Below are positions 17,452 to 25,869 of a stretch of DNA of 64,000 nt, piece by piece. This DNA is from Methanocella_A sp963769045. Lineage in GTDB: Archaea; Halobacteriota; Methanocellia; Methanocellales; Methanocellaceae. The DNA lies in the NCBI GenBank assembly GCA_963769045.1, contig CAVYKK010000021.1, positions 62,001 to 126,000 of the forward strand, in the 5' to 3' direction. The first letter of the stretch is position 1. Every line of letters begins with the position of its first letter. The translations under genes were made by a program, and so were the position numbers. Under the pieces are notes generated by a model, which had not been told where the DNA came from, did no database searches, and saw nothing but the letters and a program-made list of their open reading frames with translations.

Positions 17452-18093
17452 TTACATCACCCTGACGGCCGGGCCCATTGTTGTCTTCACATAGATCGAG
17501 CCGATGTTGAACTTGCCCTTCTCGAGCTTCGTCTCAAGCCTCTTGATGATTGCGTCGATGTTCTCCGCTATATCCTCGGGGGTCATCGTTTCCGAGCCCA
17601 CGTGGGCATGGAACGTCATCCTGTCCTTGGACCGGACCTTAATCGACTTCTTCTGCCTGGCGATCAGTGTGGTGACATCGGCCTGGGGCGGCAGCGGCGC
17701 GGGCATCTTACCCCGCGGACCGAGCACCTGGCCGAGCCTCTTACCGATCGTAGGCATGTAGGCTGTTTCAGCGATGAAGAAATTGACCTCGCCCGCGAGC
17801 TTCTTGGCCCGCGGCTTATCCGCTCCGAGCTTATCTATCTCCTCGGGCGGGAACACGTAGTCTGCGCCTGCCTTTTCCGCGTTGACCGCGACTTCACCCT
17901 TGGCGAACACGGCAACCTTGACGGGCTTGCCCATGCCGCTCGGGAGGATGATGTCCTCGTCCACACGGTTTTTCGGCTGGCTCAGATCGATGTTCTTAAG
18001 GTTTATAGCAAGATCAACGCTCTCTGAAAAGTTTCTTTTAGGTTTACCTGCCAGTGCTTGCCTGACAGCCTCAACCGTTTCTTTTCTTGCCAT
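17452..18093 (-). CDS. rpl1: Ribosomal protein L1
   Basis: A 213-aa L1, the mobile stalk protein at the E site. Conserved features: NLKNIDLSQPKNRVDEDI, the hinge and second domain with LGPRGKMPAPLPPQADV, and the C-terminal TTMGPAVRVM. In archaea L1 also represses its own operon by binding an mRNA copy of its rRNA site. A strong hairpin sits just before its ribosome binding site (GGAGGT at 18096-18101) and is a candidate for such a site. The start at 18093 is well supported by that GGAGGT. Confidence 0.97.
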   Translation of the reverse strand: MARKETVEAVRQALAGKPKRNFSESVDLAINLKNIDLSQPKNRVDEDIILPSGMGKPVKVAVFAKGEVAVNAEKAGADYVFPPEEIDKLGADKPRAKKLAGEVNFFIAETAYMPTIGKRLGQVLGPRGKMPAPLPPQADVTTLIARQKKSIKVRSKDRMTFHAHVGSETMTPEDIAENIDAIIKRLETKLEKGKFNIGSIYVKTTMGPAVRVM

Positions 18094-18101
18094 TTAATAC
18101 C

Positions 18102-18131
18102 TCCGTAGTCCACGACCTTAACGGTCTCCTA
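18102..18131 (-). promoter_or_regulatory. Hairpin in the rpl1 leader, possible L1 autoregulatory site
   Basis: On the minus strand CGTAG...GACC-gttaa-GGTC...CTACG forms a two-part stem with an asymmetric internal loop, ending one base before GGAGG. A second small stem (CGACA...TGTCG, 18130-18147) follows upstream. L1 sites are two helices around an asymmetric loop, which this resembles; not proven. Confidence 0.45.
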
Positions 18132-18178
18132 CGACAGACTAAAATGTCGGATGCAGAACCTGTATAAAGCTATGATCT

Positions 18179-18661
18179 TTAGTACGGCTGCGACAGTTTA
18201 TCGTCGTATGTTCCTGCATTGATATCCGCGAAAATCTCTTTCGGCTTCTTGCCCTCGACGGTGACACCTAAGCTCACGCACGTCCCGACAACTTCCTTTA
18301 CGGCGTTCTTCAGGTTGTAGCTGAGCATGGCGCCCTTCTTCTGGCGGGCAACTCTGATAGCCTGATCGATGCTGAGGTCTCCGACAAAGTTCGTATTGGG
18401 TGTGCCGGACCCCTTCTCGATCTTCAATTCCGCGAGCACTAATGCAGATGTTGGCGGCGTTCCGACTTCTACCGTGAACGTCTTGTTTGGGCCGACGATA
18501 ACCTTGACCGGGACCGTCATTCCATTATAGTCCTTGGTCTTGGCGTTGATCTCGTCAACCACCTTCTTAATGTTGATCCCGAGAGGACCAAGCGCCGGGC
18601 CCAACGGTGGGCCGGGGTTCGCTCTCCCTCCAGGAACCAGTACTTCAACTACATCTGCCAT
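18179..18661 (-). CDS. rpl11: Ribosomal protein L11
   Basis: A 160-aa L11 that binds the GTPase-associated centre of 23S rRNA next to L10/L12. The N-terminal domain carries PGGRANPGPPLGPALGPLGI, the highly conserved proline/glycine loop, and the C-terminal RNA-binding domain carries SIDQAIRVARQKKGAMLSYN and VGTCVSLGVTVEGK. AGGTGAAT precedes the ATG at 18661, and a TATA-like TTTAAATAT lies about 45 bases upstream, so L11 has its own promoter downstream of spt5. The 85-base gap to rpl1 holds the hairpin described above. Confidence 0.97.
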   Translation of the reverse strand: MADVVEVLVPGGRANPGPPLGPALGPLGINIKKVVDEINAKTKDYNGMTVPVKVIVGPNKTFTVEVGTPPTSALVLAELKIEKGSGTPNTNFVGDLSIDQAIRVARQKKGAMLSYNLKNAVKEVVGTCVSLGVTVEGKKPKEIFADINAGTYDDKLSQPY

Positions 18662-18853
18662 GGTTATTCACCTGGAATTGTAGTACTGCATAATACAGAG
18701 ATAATATTTAAACGTTACTGTACGCGGCTTGCCTGACATGCCCGGAGCGCCCCCGATTTTTCCGCGCATGCCCTGACTTGTCCCGGCAATAATCCGGCCG
18801 AGGCAAAGACAGCATGACACAGCCGGGGTTCCCGGTATTCAAGCCCGTGGCCT

Positions 18854-18875
18854 GTTCGCGCACGCGCGCGTGAGC
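18854..18875. repeat. Dispersed alternating CG/CA motif
   Basis: TTCGCGCACGCGCGCGTGAG between spt5 and rpl11. Confidence 0.55.
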
Positions 18876-18939
18876 GGAAGCCGGTCATGGCATGTCTTAG
18901 TATAGCGTTCGCTACAGGGTAAAAGAAAATAAAAAATGA

Positions 18940-19440
18940 TTACTTTGTCGAGCCGCGCTCTTCCTTGCTCAGCACGCGGACGATGTCGCCACGCACGGTC
19001 ACAGGGATGGGCACCATCGCTTCCGAAAGCTCGACGGTGATCTCTTCCTTGGCCGCGTCGATCCGCTTGACCCGGGCTTTCTCGCCCTTGAACGGCCCGG
19101 CGGTAAGCTCGACGATGTCTCCTTCCGAGATGCCCGTGACCGTGGGCTTGGGCGCCAGGAAATGCTGGACCTCGGCGACGGACGAAGCGCCGCGTACGAC
19201 GGCCTTCGCGTGGGGGATGTTGGTGATCGCCTGCTCGACGATCTCCAGCATGGGGGACTCGACCAGCACGTAACCCTTCAGCTCTTCGGGGACGAGCACG
19301 GAACGGATGTCGAGCTGTTCCTTACGCGTGACCATTGAGATCATGTTTGCCACCGACCGCTCCTGGTTCGCCGTGGTCTTCACGGCGAAGATAGCGGACT
19401 TCGGCGTTTCCTGCATTGTCTGCACTGCTTCTTCTGCCAT
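18940..19440 (-). CDS. spt5: Transcription elongation factor Spt5 (NusG-like)
   Basis: A 166-aa archaeal Spt5: an N-terminal NGN domain (IFAVKTTANQERSVANMISM, VLVPEELKGYVLVES) that pairs with Spt4 and holds the RNA polymerase clamp shut, then one KOW domain (ISEGDIVELTAGPFKGEKAR). It raises processivity and couples to ribosomes. The N-terminal 12 residues are a non-conserved extension. It lies 13 bases after secE, as in most archaea and as nusG follows secE in bacteria. Confidence 0.95.
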   Translation of the reverse strand: MAEEAVQTMQETPKSAIFAVKTTANQERSVANMISMVTRKEQLDIRSVLVPEELKGYVLVESPMLEIVEQAITNIPHAKAVVRGASSVAEVQHFLAPKPTVTGISEGDIVELTAGPFKGEKARVKRIDAAKEEITVELSEAMVPIPVTVRGDIVRVLSKEERGSTK

Positions 19441-19453
19441 TACATTTCCCCTG

Positions 19454-19669
19454 TCAAGGCAAGAACATCTTCAGTAACGGCACCATGATGAGATAGATCA
19501 CGAACCCGATGATGCCGATCAGCAGAATGCCTGCGCCTGCGACCTTGGAGATCGTCAGGAACTCCTCGTTGCTCGGCTTTCGGGTCAGCTGCAGGATCCG
19601 TATGTACTGCTTGATACCGTTTGTTAATCTGTCAAGTGATATTCCGCTTGCGTTTGCCTTCTCTGCCAC
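19454..19669 (-). CDS. secE: Protein translocase subunit SecE (Sec61 gamma)
   Basis: A 71-aa single-span membrane protein. The N-terminal amphipathic helix (LTNGIKQYIRILQLTRKPSNEEF) includes the conserved RKP-x-x-EF core, and one transmembrane helix (AGAGILLIGIIGFVIYLIMV) follows. It clamps the two halves of SecY in the export channel. Position between ftsZ1 and spt5 is the usual euryarchaeal order. Confidence 0.95.
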   Translation of the reverse strand: MAEKANASGISLDRLTNGIKQYIRILQLTRKPSNEEFLTISKVAGAGILLIGIIGFVIYLIMVPLLKMFLP

Positions 19670-19755
19670 AGTAAATCTCCGTCCTTCAAATGAATATCAA
19701 GAAAAGACGCTTCAGTTAAGCATGTACATGCTGATAAAGTTTTCGGGCATAGAGT

Positions 19756-20937
19756 TCACGAAATGAAGTCTATGCCGAACTTCTGCGCCTTTACCTGCCT
19801 GTGCTCCTGCGGCACAGGGTCTTCTTTCCCTAATATCTGCGGCGATGATACGCCGGTGATGATCACCATCGTCCTGATGGCGTCCTCCAGGTCGGGGTCG
19901 ATGTGCGCGCCCCAGATCAGCCTCGCGTCCGGGTCGATGGAGTTGTAGACATGCTCGACCACGCTCTCCGCCTCGCTGATGCTCATGTTGCTGCCGCCGG
20001 TCACGTTGACGATGGCCGCCTTCGCTCCCGCGATGCTCACGTCGAGCAGCGGGCTGTCCAGCGCCGCCTTGACCGACTCGATGGCCCCGCTTTCGCCTTT
20101 GCCCTCGCCGAGCCCGATCATCGCCACGCCGCCGTTCGACATCACCGTCCGGATGTCCGCGAAGTCGAGGTTGACAAGCCCGGGCTTGGTGACCAGTTCC
20201 GTGATCCCTTTGACCGCGTGGGCCAGCACCTCGTCCGAGACCTTGAACGCCTTCTGCAGCGGCAGGTCCGGGACGACTTCCAGGAGCTTGTCGTTCGGGA
20301 CCACGATGACCGTATCCGCGCATTCGCGGAGCTTCGCCAGGCCCCATTCTGCGTTCCGCCTGCGCACGGCGCCTTCCACCTTGAACGGGGTGGTGACGAC
20401 CGCGATGGTCAGCGCGCCCTTTTCTTTTGCGGTCTGTGCCACGACCGGGGCCGAGCCGGTGCCCGTACCGCCGCCGAGGCCGCAGGTGATGAATACCATG
20501 TCGGCGGTGCTCATTGCCGCCTTGATCTCGTTGAGGCTCTCCTTCGCCGCGCCCTCGCCCATCTCGGGCAGGCTGCCGGCGCCAAAGCCTTTCGTCAGCT
20601 TTTTGCCGATGAGGAACTTCTTGTCGGCCTTGGTGTGCAGCAGGTGCTGCGCGTCCGTGTTCATCGCGTACAGCCGGGCGCCCGTGATGCCCTCGAGCGC
20701 CATGCGCCCGACTGTGTTGGAGCCGCCTCCGCCGCAGCCGACGACAAGCACGTTGGTCTTCAGCTCCTGCATGACCCGCATGATGTCTTCGTCGGTGTCG
20801 CCTACGTCGGCAGGCTCGGCAGCCGGCCCTTCGGCGTCGATGATGCTGGCCTTTGCTTCCTCGCTGTCGATGATCTCGCCTTTGTTATCGAGAACTCTTG
20901 CCGTTTTAACTGTAGTGTTAAATATACTGGGTTCCAT
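19756..20937 (-). CDS. ftsZ1: Cell division GTPase FtsZ1
   Basis: A 393-aa FtsZ of the FtsZ1 class: nucleotide loop VVGCGGGGSNTVGRM near 66, signature GGGTGTG at 155-161, and T7 loop NLDFADIRTVMSNGG. Synteny with secE/spt5, and the motifs VPNDKLLEVVPDLPLQKAFK and GITELVTKPGLVNLDF, mark it as FtsZ1. A variable 60-residue N-terminal tail rich in acidic residues precedes the GTPase domain. The ATG at 20937 follows GGGGATGGGGC, nearly the leader of ftsZ2. The frame is open upstream and joins dtdA without a stop, so an N-terminally extended product cannot be excluded from sequence alone; the leader and the normal FtsZ1 start argue for independent initiation. Confidence 0.93.
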   Translation of the reverse strand: MEPSIFNTTVKTARVLDNKGEIIDSEEAKASIIDAEGPAAEPADVGDTDEDIMRVMQELKTNVLVVGCGGGGSNTVGRMALEGITGARLYAMNTDAQHLLHTKADKKFLIGKKLTKGFGAGSLPEMGEGAAKESLNEIKAAMSTADMVFITCGLGGGTGTGSAPVVAQTAKEKGALTIAVVTTPFKVEGAVRRRNAEWGLAKLRECADTVIVVPNDKLLEVVPDLPLQKAFKVSDEVLAHAVKGITELVTKPGLVNLDFADIRTVMSNGGVAMIGLGEGKGESGAIESVKAALDSPLLDVSIAGAKAAIVNVTGGSNMSISEAESVVEHVYNSIDPDARLIWGAHIDPDLEDAIRTMVIITGVSSPQILGKEDPVPQEHRQVKAQKFGIDFIS

Positions 20938-20982
20938 TGCCCCATCCCCTGTACCACTAATGTAGTTATAACTATAGTTATT
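20938..20982 (-). promoter_or_regulatory. AT-rich junction between dtdA and ftsZ1, likely ftsZ1 promoter/leader
   Basis: Fifteen codons without a stop, coding NNYSYNYISGTGDGA if translated, whereas both other frames have stops. The sequence has TAACTATAGTTA (perfect palindrome at 20969-20980), a TTATAAC about 30 bases before the ftsZ1 start, and GGGGATGGGG close to the ATG. It looks like a promoter and leader, not like protein-coding sequence. Confidence 0.55.
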
Positions 20983-22350
20983 TAATTTTATTCGTGTCGT
21001 GCTTTCGGAAAAAACCATTCTGGACGTGATTTCAGCGCCCTTTATGATGACCGTCTCGCCGCGAGCCAGCCGCCCGAACTCCGGGCCTTCTGTGACGCCG
21101 AGCGATTTTGCCTTCTGCGGGTCGAACCTGCGCTCGATCACGTACAGCATCTCTTCCCGCGGGTCGTATTTGACCTCGAACTTTTTCCGCAGTATCTCGA
21201 TGAGGCCGTGCGTCAGCCGCTGGAACGTCTCCGTCAACGCCTTTGCATCCAGCCCGGCGAACTGCGGCGACGGACAGCCAGAGGCGTCCAGGAAGTAGAT
21301 GACCGGCTCCTCGCCGAACAGGCTCACGGCTGCCGCCCGGTCGACCTTGCAGGCCATCGCCAGCAGTTTCCCGTCGACCTCCACCATGGCCCCGAAGGAG
21401 CAGGCAGTACAGCGGTGCGGCCCGCATTCAGGCAGCATGGCACGGAAGCTTTTAGTGACCTGAGGCCGGGATAGCCCGCGTGCCGCCATAAGGTCCCAGA
21501 GCCGCTGGCACTTCAGCACCGGGTTGAGCGCCACGTCACGGATGTAAGACTCAGTGTGGGTCTCGCAGCCCAGCGATGCCAGCATATCTTCGACGCGCTT
21601 CCGCTGCTCGCCCGGGATAGACTTACGGTCGACGTATGCCAGTTTTGTGCCCGACCGTTCGAAGGCCATCCGAAGAAGCGGTTCGTCGAGCAGCTGAATG
21701 TTATGGTCGGCCACGATATGCCCGAAGGCGACGTTCGCGTCCAGGGCCAGCGCCGTCTCCCGCGGCGCATAGTGGTTGCCGCCTATGCCGATATAGACTT
21801 CCGCGTCCGGGTCCTCCCTGACTTTCAGGATGGCCCTGGCCACCAGCTCCCCTGCCGCCTGATCACGCCATTCGACCTCCGTGCTGCCTATTTCGACGTA
21901 CACGGAAGGTATCAGGATATCCGACGGCCCATGGTGCGTCGCCTCATAAGAGACCGCATAAGAAGTGACCGATGCCTTCAGGCTCTTCAGCAGCGACAGC
22001 GCAATCCGTGGCGCGGCGGTCGCGAGCTCCTTCGGCCGGCCGCCGAACTTGCCCTCCCCGAAATTGCCCGTATGATGCACTGTGAGCGTCTTCCGGCCGT
22101 CCTTGCTCCGGTGCTTGGACGCGAAAATGAGCCTCTCCGGCTTGTGCCCGACCGCTTCCAGCGCGCGGTCTATGCCGTCCTGGAAGACGTGGTAGTCGTC
22201 GATCTCGGCCAGCTCGAACTCACCGTGTCGCCAGATACGGAACTTACCCTCCCCGTGGACCTTCTCCCAGAAAGCCAGCCGGAACAGGCAGTCCCGGATG
22301 TTGACGCTGGCGAAGTCCATGGTCGAGACGATAACGGTAAAGCGCGCCAT
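20983..22350 (-). CDS. dtdA: D-aminoacyl-tRNA deacylase (archaeal DTD2/GEK1 type), no stop before ftsZ1
   Basis: About 456 codons of the archaeal/plant DTD2 family, which frees D-amino acids from mischarged tRNA. Seen: MARFTVIVSTMDFASVNIRD at the start, HHTGNFGEGKFGG, SYEATHHGPSDILIPSVYVE with the conserved histidine and Ser/Asp cluster, and IGIGGNHYAPRETALAL. A C-terminal part with CxPHRCTAC-like cysteines (ECGPHRCTACSFG) follows, and the family-typical ending GPEFGRLARGETVIIKGAEI is present. The start at 22350 has TTTATAAT 23-30 bases ahead, fitting a leaderless mRNA. The expected stop near RIKL is absent; the frame runs on into ftsZ1 for a combined 870 or so codons from this start. Confidence 0.88.
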
Positions 22351-22372
22351 TTGTACATTAATTGGAACGGGT

Positions 22373-22380
22373 ATTATAAA
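22373..22380 (-). promoter_or_regulatory. TATA box of dtdA, leaderless promoter
   Basis: TTTATAAT on the minus strand, 23-30 bases before the dtdA ATG. Confidence 0.6.
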
Positions 22381-22469
22381 TCCTATATGGTCAGCTGCTT
22401 TGATATGAATCTCGCATGTATTGGCTGCATAAACAAAAAATTTTTCATGGGATGCTACCCCTGGTCTTT

Positions 22470-22612
22470 CAGATACTCCGCCGTCCCGGCCGCGTTCTTG
22501 CAATACTAAAGATTTCTTAAACAGCATGATATGGTCAATCCAAAAATAATCACGGTGCGACGCCCATGCCGGCTGATGCTGCATGGGCTACTACGGGTTT
22601 TTCCGGTCTCAT
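22470..22612. repeat. Partial copy of the element terminus
   Basis: A CTCCGCCGTC...GCCGCGTTCTTGCAATA block, then AGCATGATATGGTCAATCCA, then CACGGTGCGACGCCCATG and CATGGGCTACTACGGGTTTT. The same blocks in the same order occur at 22745-22875, making a direct repeat that leads into the full element. Confidence 0.75.
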
Positions 22613-22808
22613 GAAAAATTTAATAAAATGAAGCCGACGCATGCCGATCTAACGATAAATGTAATAAACCATATAAATGGAGTTTAGACATAGCTATTTT
22701 TCATCACCTCTACTTGAAAATACCCTTTTTCATCCGTCGAGTGCTCCGCCGTCCGGGCCGCGTTCTTACAATATCAGAGATCAATAGAGCATGATATGGT
22801 CAATCCAA

Positions 22809-23410
22809 TATTAATCGCGGTGCGACGCCCATGCTTACTTCGTCGCATGGGCTACTCCGGGTTTTTCCGGTGCTGCGCCGTCCGGGCCGCGCTCGCACCC
22901 CCGGAGACACGACCCCTGGCTGCGCCTCGCTTCGCTCGGCTGCGCCAGGTCGAGTCCCTTCGCAAGCGCTAAGCAACGCGCCTTCGGCAGCGTTCATTGC
23001 CCGGCCGCCTCCGCACCCCTCGCACAGCTGCGCGTGCGAGGGGCCTTCGGCCAGAAAAACCCTCCGCGGACCGCGAAGCAGCATATGCAACGCGTACCAA
23101 GACTCAGTGATTGGCTCGCTGCCTGTTCTATTGTTGGTATGGGTAGCCGGTGCTTCTCCGCGGAAGGCGGAGGGTTTTTTCGGCTTGCCCCTTCGCACGC
23201 GAAGCGGTGCGAGGGGTGTGGAGGTGGCGGGTGTGAAAAACGCTGCCGATAGGCGCGTTTTTCAGGGCTTGCAAAGGAGGCTCGACGCCGCCGAAGGCGC
23301 GTTGGGCCGACGAAGGTGCGAGCCCGTCGCCCGACACCGGAACACCGGAAAAACCCGTAGTAGCACGTGCGGCGAAGCAAGCACGGGCGTCGCACCGCGA
23401 TTAATATTGG
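22809..23410. mobile_element. Non-coding MITE-like element, copy A
   Basis: About 602 bp with inverted ends: ATTAATCGCGGTGCGACGCC begins it and its reverse complement ends it, each followed inward by a GGGCTACT/ACGTGCTACTACGGG and GGTTTTTCCGG block. The interior has further hairpins (CCCTCGCACAGCTGCGCGTG, GCGGAGGGTTTTTTCGG). Copy B at 39343-39890 is its reverse complement at high identity, with scattered substitutions and small indels, some of them shifting the frame. Open frames inside are GC artefacts without starts or domains. No transposase is inside; if mobile, it would need one in trans. Confidence 0.7.
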
Positions 23411-23670
23411 AAGTATAGGAAGTATGGGATATAGGTCAAGAAGCAAGCACGGGCGTCGCACCGCGATTAACAATGGAAGCAAGCACGGGATAGTCAATAC
23501 GTCATATTAGCACCGCGATTAATATTGGAAGTATAGGAAGTATGGGATATAGGTCAATAGGTCATATTAACAAGAAGCAAGCACGGGCGTCGCACCGCGA
23601 TTAGAAAGGGAAGAAATAGGTGTTTATCACTTTGCATTTTTACGAGAAACAAGCACGGGCCCCACACCAT
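23411..23670. repeat. Tandem terminal-unit repeats next to copy A
   Basis: Units GAAGCAAGCACGGGCGTCGC-ACCGCGATTAA recur at 23440, 23476 (interrupted), 23573 and, degenerate, 23643, separated by AGGAAGTATGGGATATAGG-type spacers that are alike. They are extra copies of the element end. Confidence 0.75.
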
Positions 23671-23748
23671 GAAGAATAAAAGATGCCAAGGTAAACGTTT
23701 TTCGAGAATAACTATAATATCCTGTGAAGCCCATTTTTAGTAGTTACT

Positions 23749-24441
23749 ATGGCCGTTACTGAGAAAGCCCCGGGAAATGTTAATGACAAATCGAAAGCGG
23801 TCCGGCTCGTCATGTACCTCGCGACGCAGACCGATTACGTCTCGGTCCACGACATCCACAAGGACCCGCTGTCCGGTTTCACCGACCACGAGGAGATCAA
23901 GGCGGCGCTGCGGAGGGCATGCGACATACTCGATGTCAACTCCGGGCAGGGCGAGGTCTCTCTGTACCGGCTGCCCAGGACGCTGGACGGGTACCGGGAC
24001 GTGTTCTCGTTCGTCCGGGACACGGAGGACGTGTACAACTTCCTGCTGTCCAACTACTCCCACGCGATCGTGAACGAGCTGTTCATCCGGGACGCGCTCC
24101 TCCGCTGGGGACAGACGCCATATTTCGAGAGCCTCGCTGCGCAGTATCCCGCCGGACAGGTGAAGCCCGGGGAAGCCCTGGTCACCATGCTGGCCCAGCA
24201 GCCGGGGTTCGCCGCGCTGGCGGCCATGTTCAGCGTGTCACCGGCAGTCGCCGAAAAGATGCTGTACCCGGAAAAGCTCTCCCGGTACGAGCTCACCCAT
24301 CCGAAGATCATGCTGGACCTGACATTCACGGCCGACATGGTCAAAAGGGCGCCGCCGGGCACGGTGCTGTCGGTCAAGTATGAGGTCATCGCGCAGGGCA
24401 TGATCAACATGGAAATGCGCGGCGGAACCGGGATACCTTAG
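23749..24441 (+). CDS. Unknown protein, possible winged-helix N terminus
   Basis: A 230-aa cytoplasmic protein I do not recognise. The first 75 residues (KSKAVRLVMYLATQTDYVSV, then HDIHKDPLSGFTDHEEIKAA) have the helix pattern of a winged helix with a predicted recognition helix LRRACDILDVNSGQ. The middle (residues 85-180) is helical. The C-terminal 45 residues contain strands (IMLDLTFTADMV, GTVLSVKYEVIAQGMINMEM). No catalytic motif or cysteine cluster is seen. The ATG at 23749 lies 79 bases after the last trace of the repeat array. It faces the membrane-protein gene at 24654. Confidence 0.6.
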   Translation: MAVTEKAPGNVNDKSKAVRLVMYLATQTDYVSVHDIHKDPLSGFTDHEEIKAALRRACDILDVNSGQGEVSLYRLPRTLDGYRDVFSFVRDTEDVYNFLLSNYSHAIVNELFIRDALLRWGQTPYFESLAAQYPAGQVKPGEALVTMLAQQPGFAALAAMFSVSPAVAEKMLYPEKLSRYELTHPKIMLDLTFTADMVKRAPPGTVLSVKYEVIAQGMINMEMRGGTGIP

Positions 24442-24477
24442 TAGTCGATGCGGACTAATGATACAGGCCGCTCCGGG

Positions 24478-24500
24478 CTGATCACGCATGCGCGAGCAAG
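24478..24500. repeat. Dispersed alternating CG/CA motif (weak)
   Basis: CTGATCACGCATGCGCGAGC followed by AAGCGGCCGG, downstream of the 23749 gene. Confidence 0.4.
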
Positions 24501-24653
24501 CGGCCGGAAGGGCTGTGCAACAGTTAAAAACAATGACATTCCCATAGCATTCTTGGCGCCCCTGGCCCTTGGCGCCCCTGGCGAGCGAGACAGGAGTCGC
24601 ATGAACAAACAACAATACTGCAATGCAAGCCTTATCTGAAAAGTGAAAATCGA

Positions 24654-25190
24654 TTATTCTTTCTTCCACGCATCGACGAGAGCCCGGATATTCCCGGCCC
24701 GGCCCATGGCTGCCTGCGCATCTGCAGCCCGGTTTTCCAGCATTGCATCGCAGGCGCTCTCCAGGTCCTTCTCTATCTCCCGTAACCGTTTGCACTCTTC
24801 CAGGTGGGCCAGCGACTTTTTAGCGTAATCGTTGCCGGTATCCTCCACCAGGGACATTACTTCCCTGAACTTACGGACGGCAGCATCGGTGCTGTGGCCT
24901 GCGGCGATGAACTCCTCGCCGGCGTTCACGTAGGCCTCATGGCCGTAATAGTCCAGGCCGTTCCCTATGGAGTCGACAGCGTTCTCCAGCTCGTCCAGCC
25001 CGTCGTTGTAGATTGGCCTGAGAAAAGATGCTACAAAATTTGTTTCCTGCGTGGCCTGCGTCAGCGGGCCGCCCTGTTTCGCAATGAGCTGGTCCTCGTC
25101 CATGCTCAGTAGTTTCAAGGCCATGATCAGCGCTATGACGATCAGGAAAATGAATATGATGATGATTGCAATGCCGCCGAGGTCGAACAT
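24654..25190 (-). CDS. Unknown single-span membrane protein with helical cytoplasmic domain
   Basis: A 178-aa protein: one N-terminal transmembrane helix (GGIAIIIIFIFLIVIALIMA) followed by about 145 mostly helical, charged residues, with repeated coiled-coil-like segments (LDELENAVDSIGNGLDYYG, LEECKRLREIEKDLESACD, ENRAADAQAAMGRAGN). No family recognised. The ATG at 25190 follows GGGTAAGAGAAG. Such architecture suits a membrane-anchored scaffold; this is inference. Confidence 0.65.
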   Translation of the reverse strand: MFDLGGIAIIIIFIFLIVIALIMALKLLSMDEDQLIAKQGGPLTQATQETNFVASFLRPIYNDGLDELENAVDSIGNGLDYYGHEAYVNAGEEFIAAGHSTDAAVRKFREVMSLVEDTGNDYAKKSLAHLEECKRLREIEKDLESACDAMLENRAADAQAAMGRAGNIRALVDAWKKE

Positions 25191-25283
25191 CTTCTCTTAC
25201 CCGCACGGATAATGGGTATGATCATATAAAAGAGTTAGGATGCCCTGCGGCTGATCGGCACAGGAAGCAGCCGACGGCTGATG

Positions 25284-25538
25284 TCACGCGACCAGGACGC
25301 CCATCGCGCTTTTCTGCTTGCTGTTCTGCTCCCGGAGCACCCGGTCGATGACCCCGGGCGGCGCGTTGGTATCCACCAGTATTTTCCGCTCGAAGCTGTA
25401 CAGTTCGCTGTAGTCGACGTGGGTGACCGCATAGCCCATATCCGAGAGATAATTCTTGATCCCGTGCAGGTACGCGTCCTTCAGGTTCGCAATGTCCGTG
25501 AACTCGTTATCAGGCATCAGCTCTACGATCTTAATCAT
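25284..25538 (-). CDS. Small unknown protein
   Basis: An 84-aa protein (MIKIVELMPDNEFTDIANLK at the start) with an alpha/beta pattern: strand IVELMP, helix FTDIANLKDAYLHGIKNYLS, strand AVTHVDYSEL, and an Asp/Asn-rich turn DTNAPPG before a C-terminal helix. GGAG lies eight bases ahead of the ATG at 25538. The reading frame is open far upstream through the palindromic repeats, but nothing there resembles protein. It is divergent from the gene at 25870 with the repeat array between them. Confidence 0.6.
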   Translation of the reverse strand: MIKIVELMPDNEFTDIANLKDAYLHGIKNYLSDMGYAVTHVDYSELYSFERKILVDTNAPPGVIDRVLREQNSKQKSAMGVLVA

Positions 25539-25652
25539 GTTCCGGCTCCATTGTCTCATAATCATATAAGTACTAGTATGCAACCTGTTTTTTTCGCGGA
25601 TTTTGCCGTAGACGACCGTGACATTAACGGCATGGACGTCAAGCCGTTCGCA

Positions 25653-25776
25653 GAACGGGCACCCGTTCGTTGAATGTGGCACAGGTCCTGCGAACGGGCA
25701 CCCGTTCGTTGAACAAGCACAGGTTCTGCGAACGGGCACCCGTTCGTTGAACAAGCACAGGTTCTGCGAACGGGCA
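25653..25776. repeat. Palindromic tandem repeats between divergent genes
   Basis: The palindrome GAACGGGCACCCGTTC occurs at 25653, 25692 and 25730, and its first half again at 25768, at a spacing of 39, 38 and 38 bases. The spacers share TTGAACAAGCACAGGTTCTG (or a near variant in the first). Placed between starts at 25538 (minus) and 25870 (plus), it may bind a protein cooperatively. Confidence 0.8.
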
Positions 25777-25869
25777 TATTCCGGCCGGAGCAGACCGCCG
25801 GGGTGCAAAAAATATATCTGCATGCGTGATCAACGGTTGAACAATCAATCATCAGGGGATTGTGCATTT

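Noticed and set aside
22831..23500. Several open frames of 60-195 codons in the element copies (also 39332-39773)
   Set aside because: They exist on both strands and in several frames because of GC-rich repeats, have no leader or domain, and are broken differently in the two copies.
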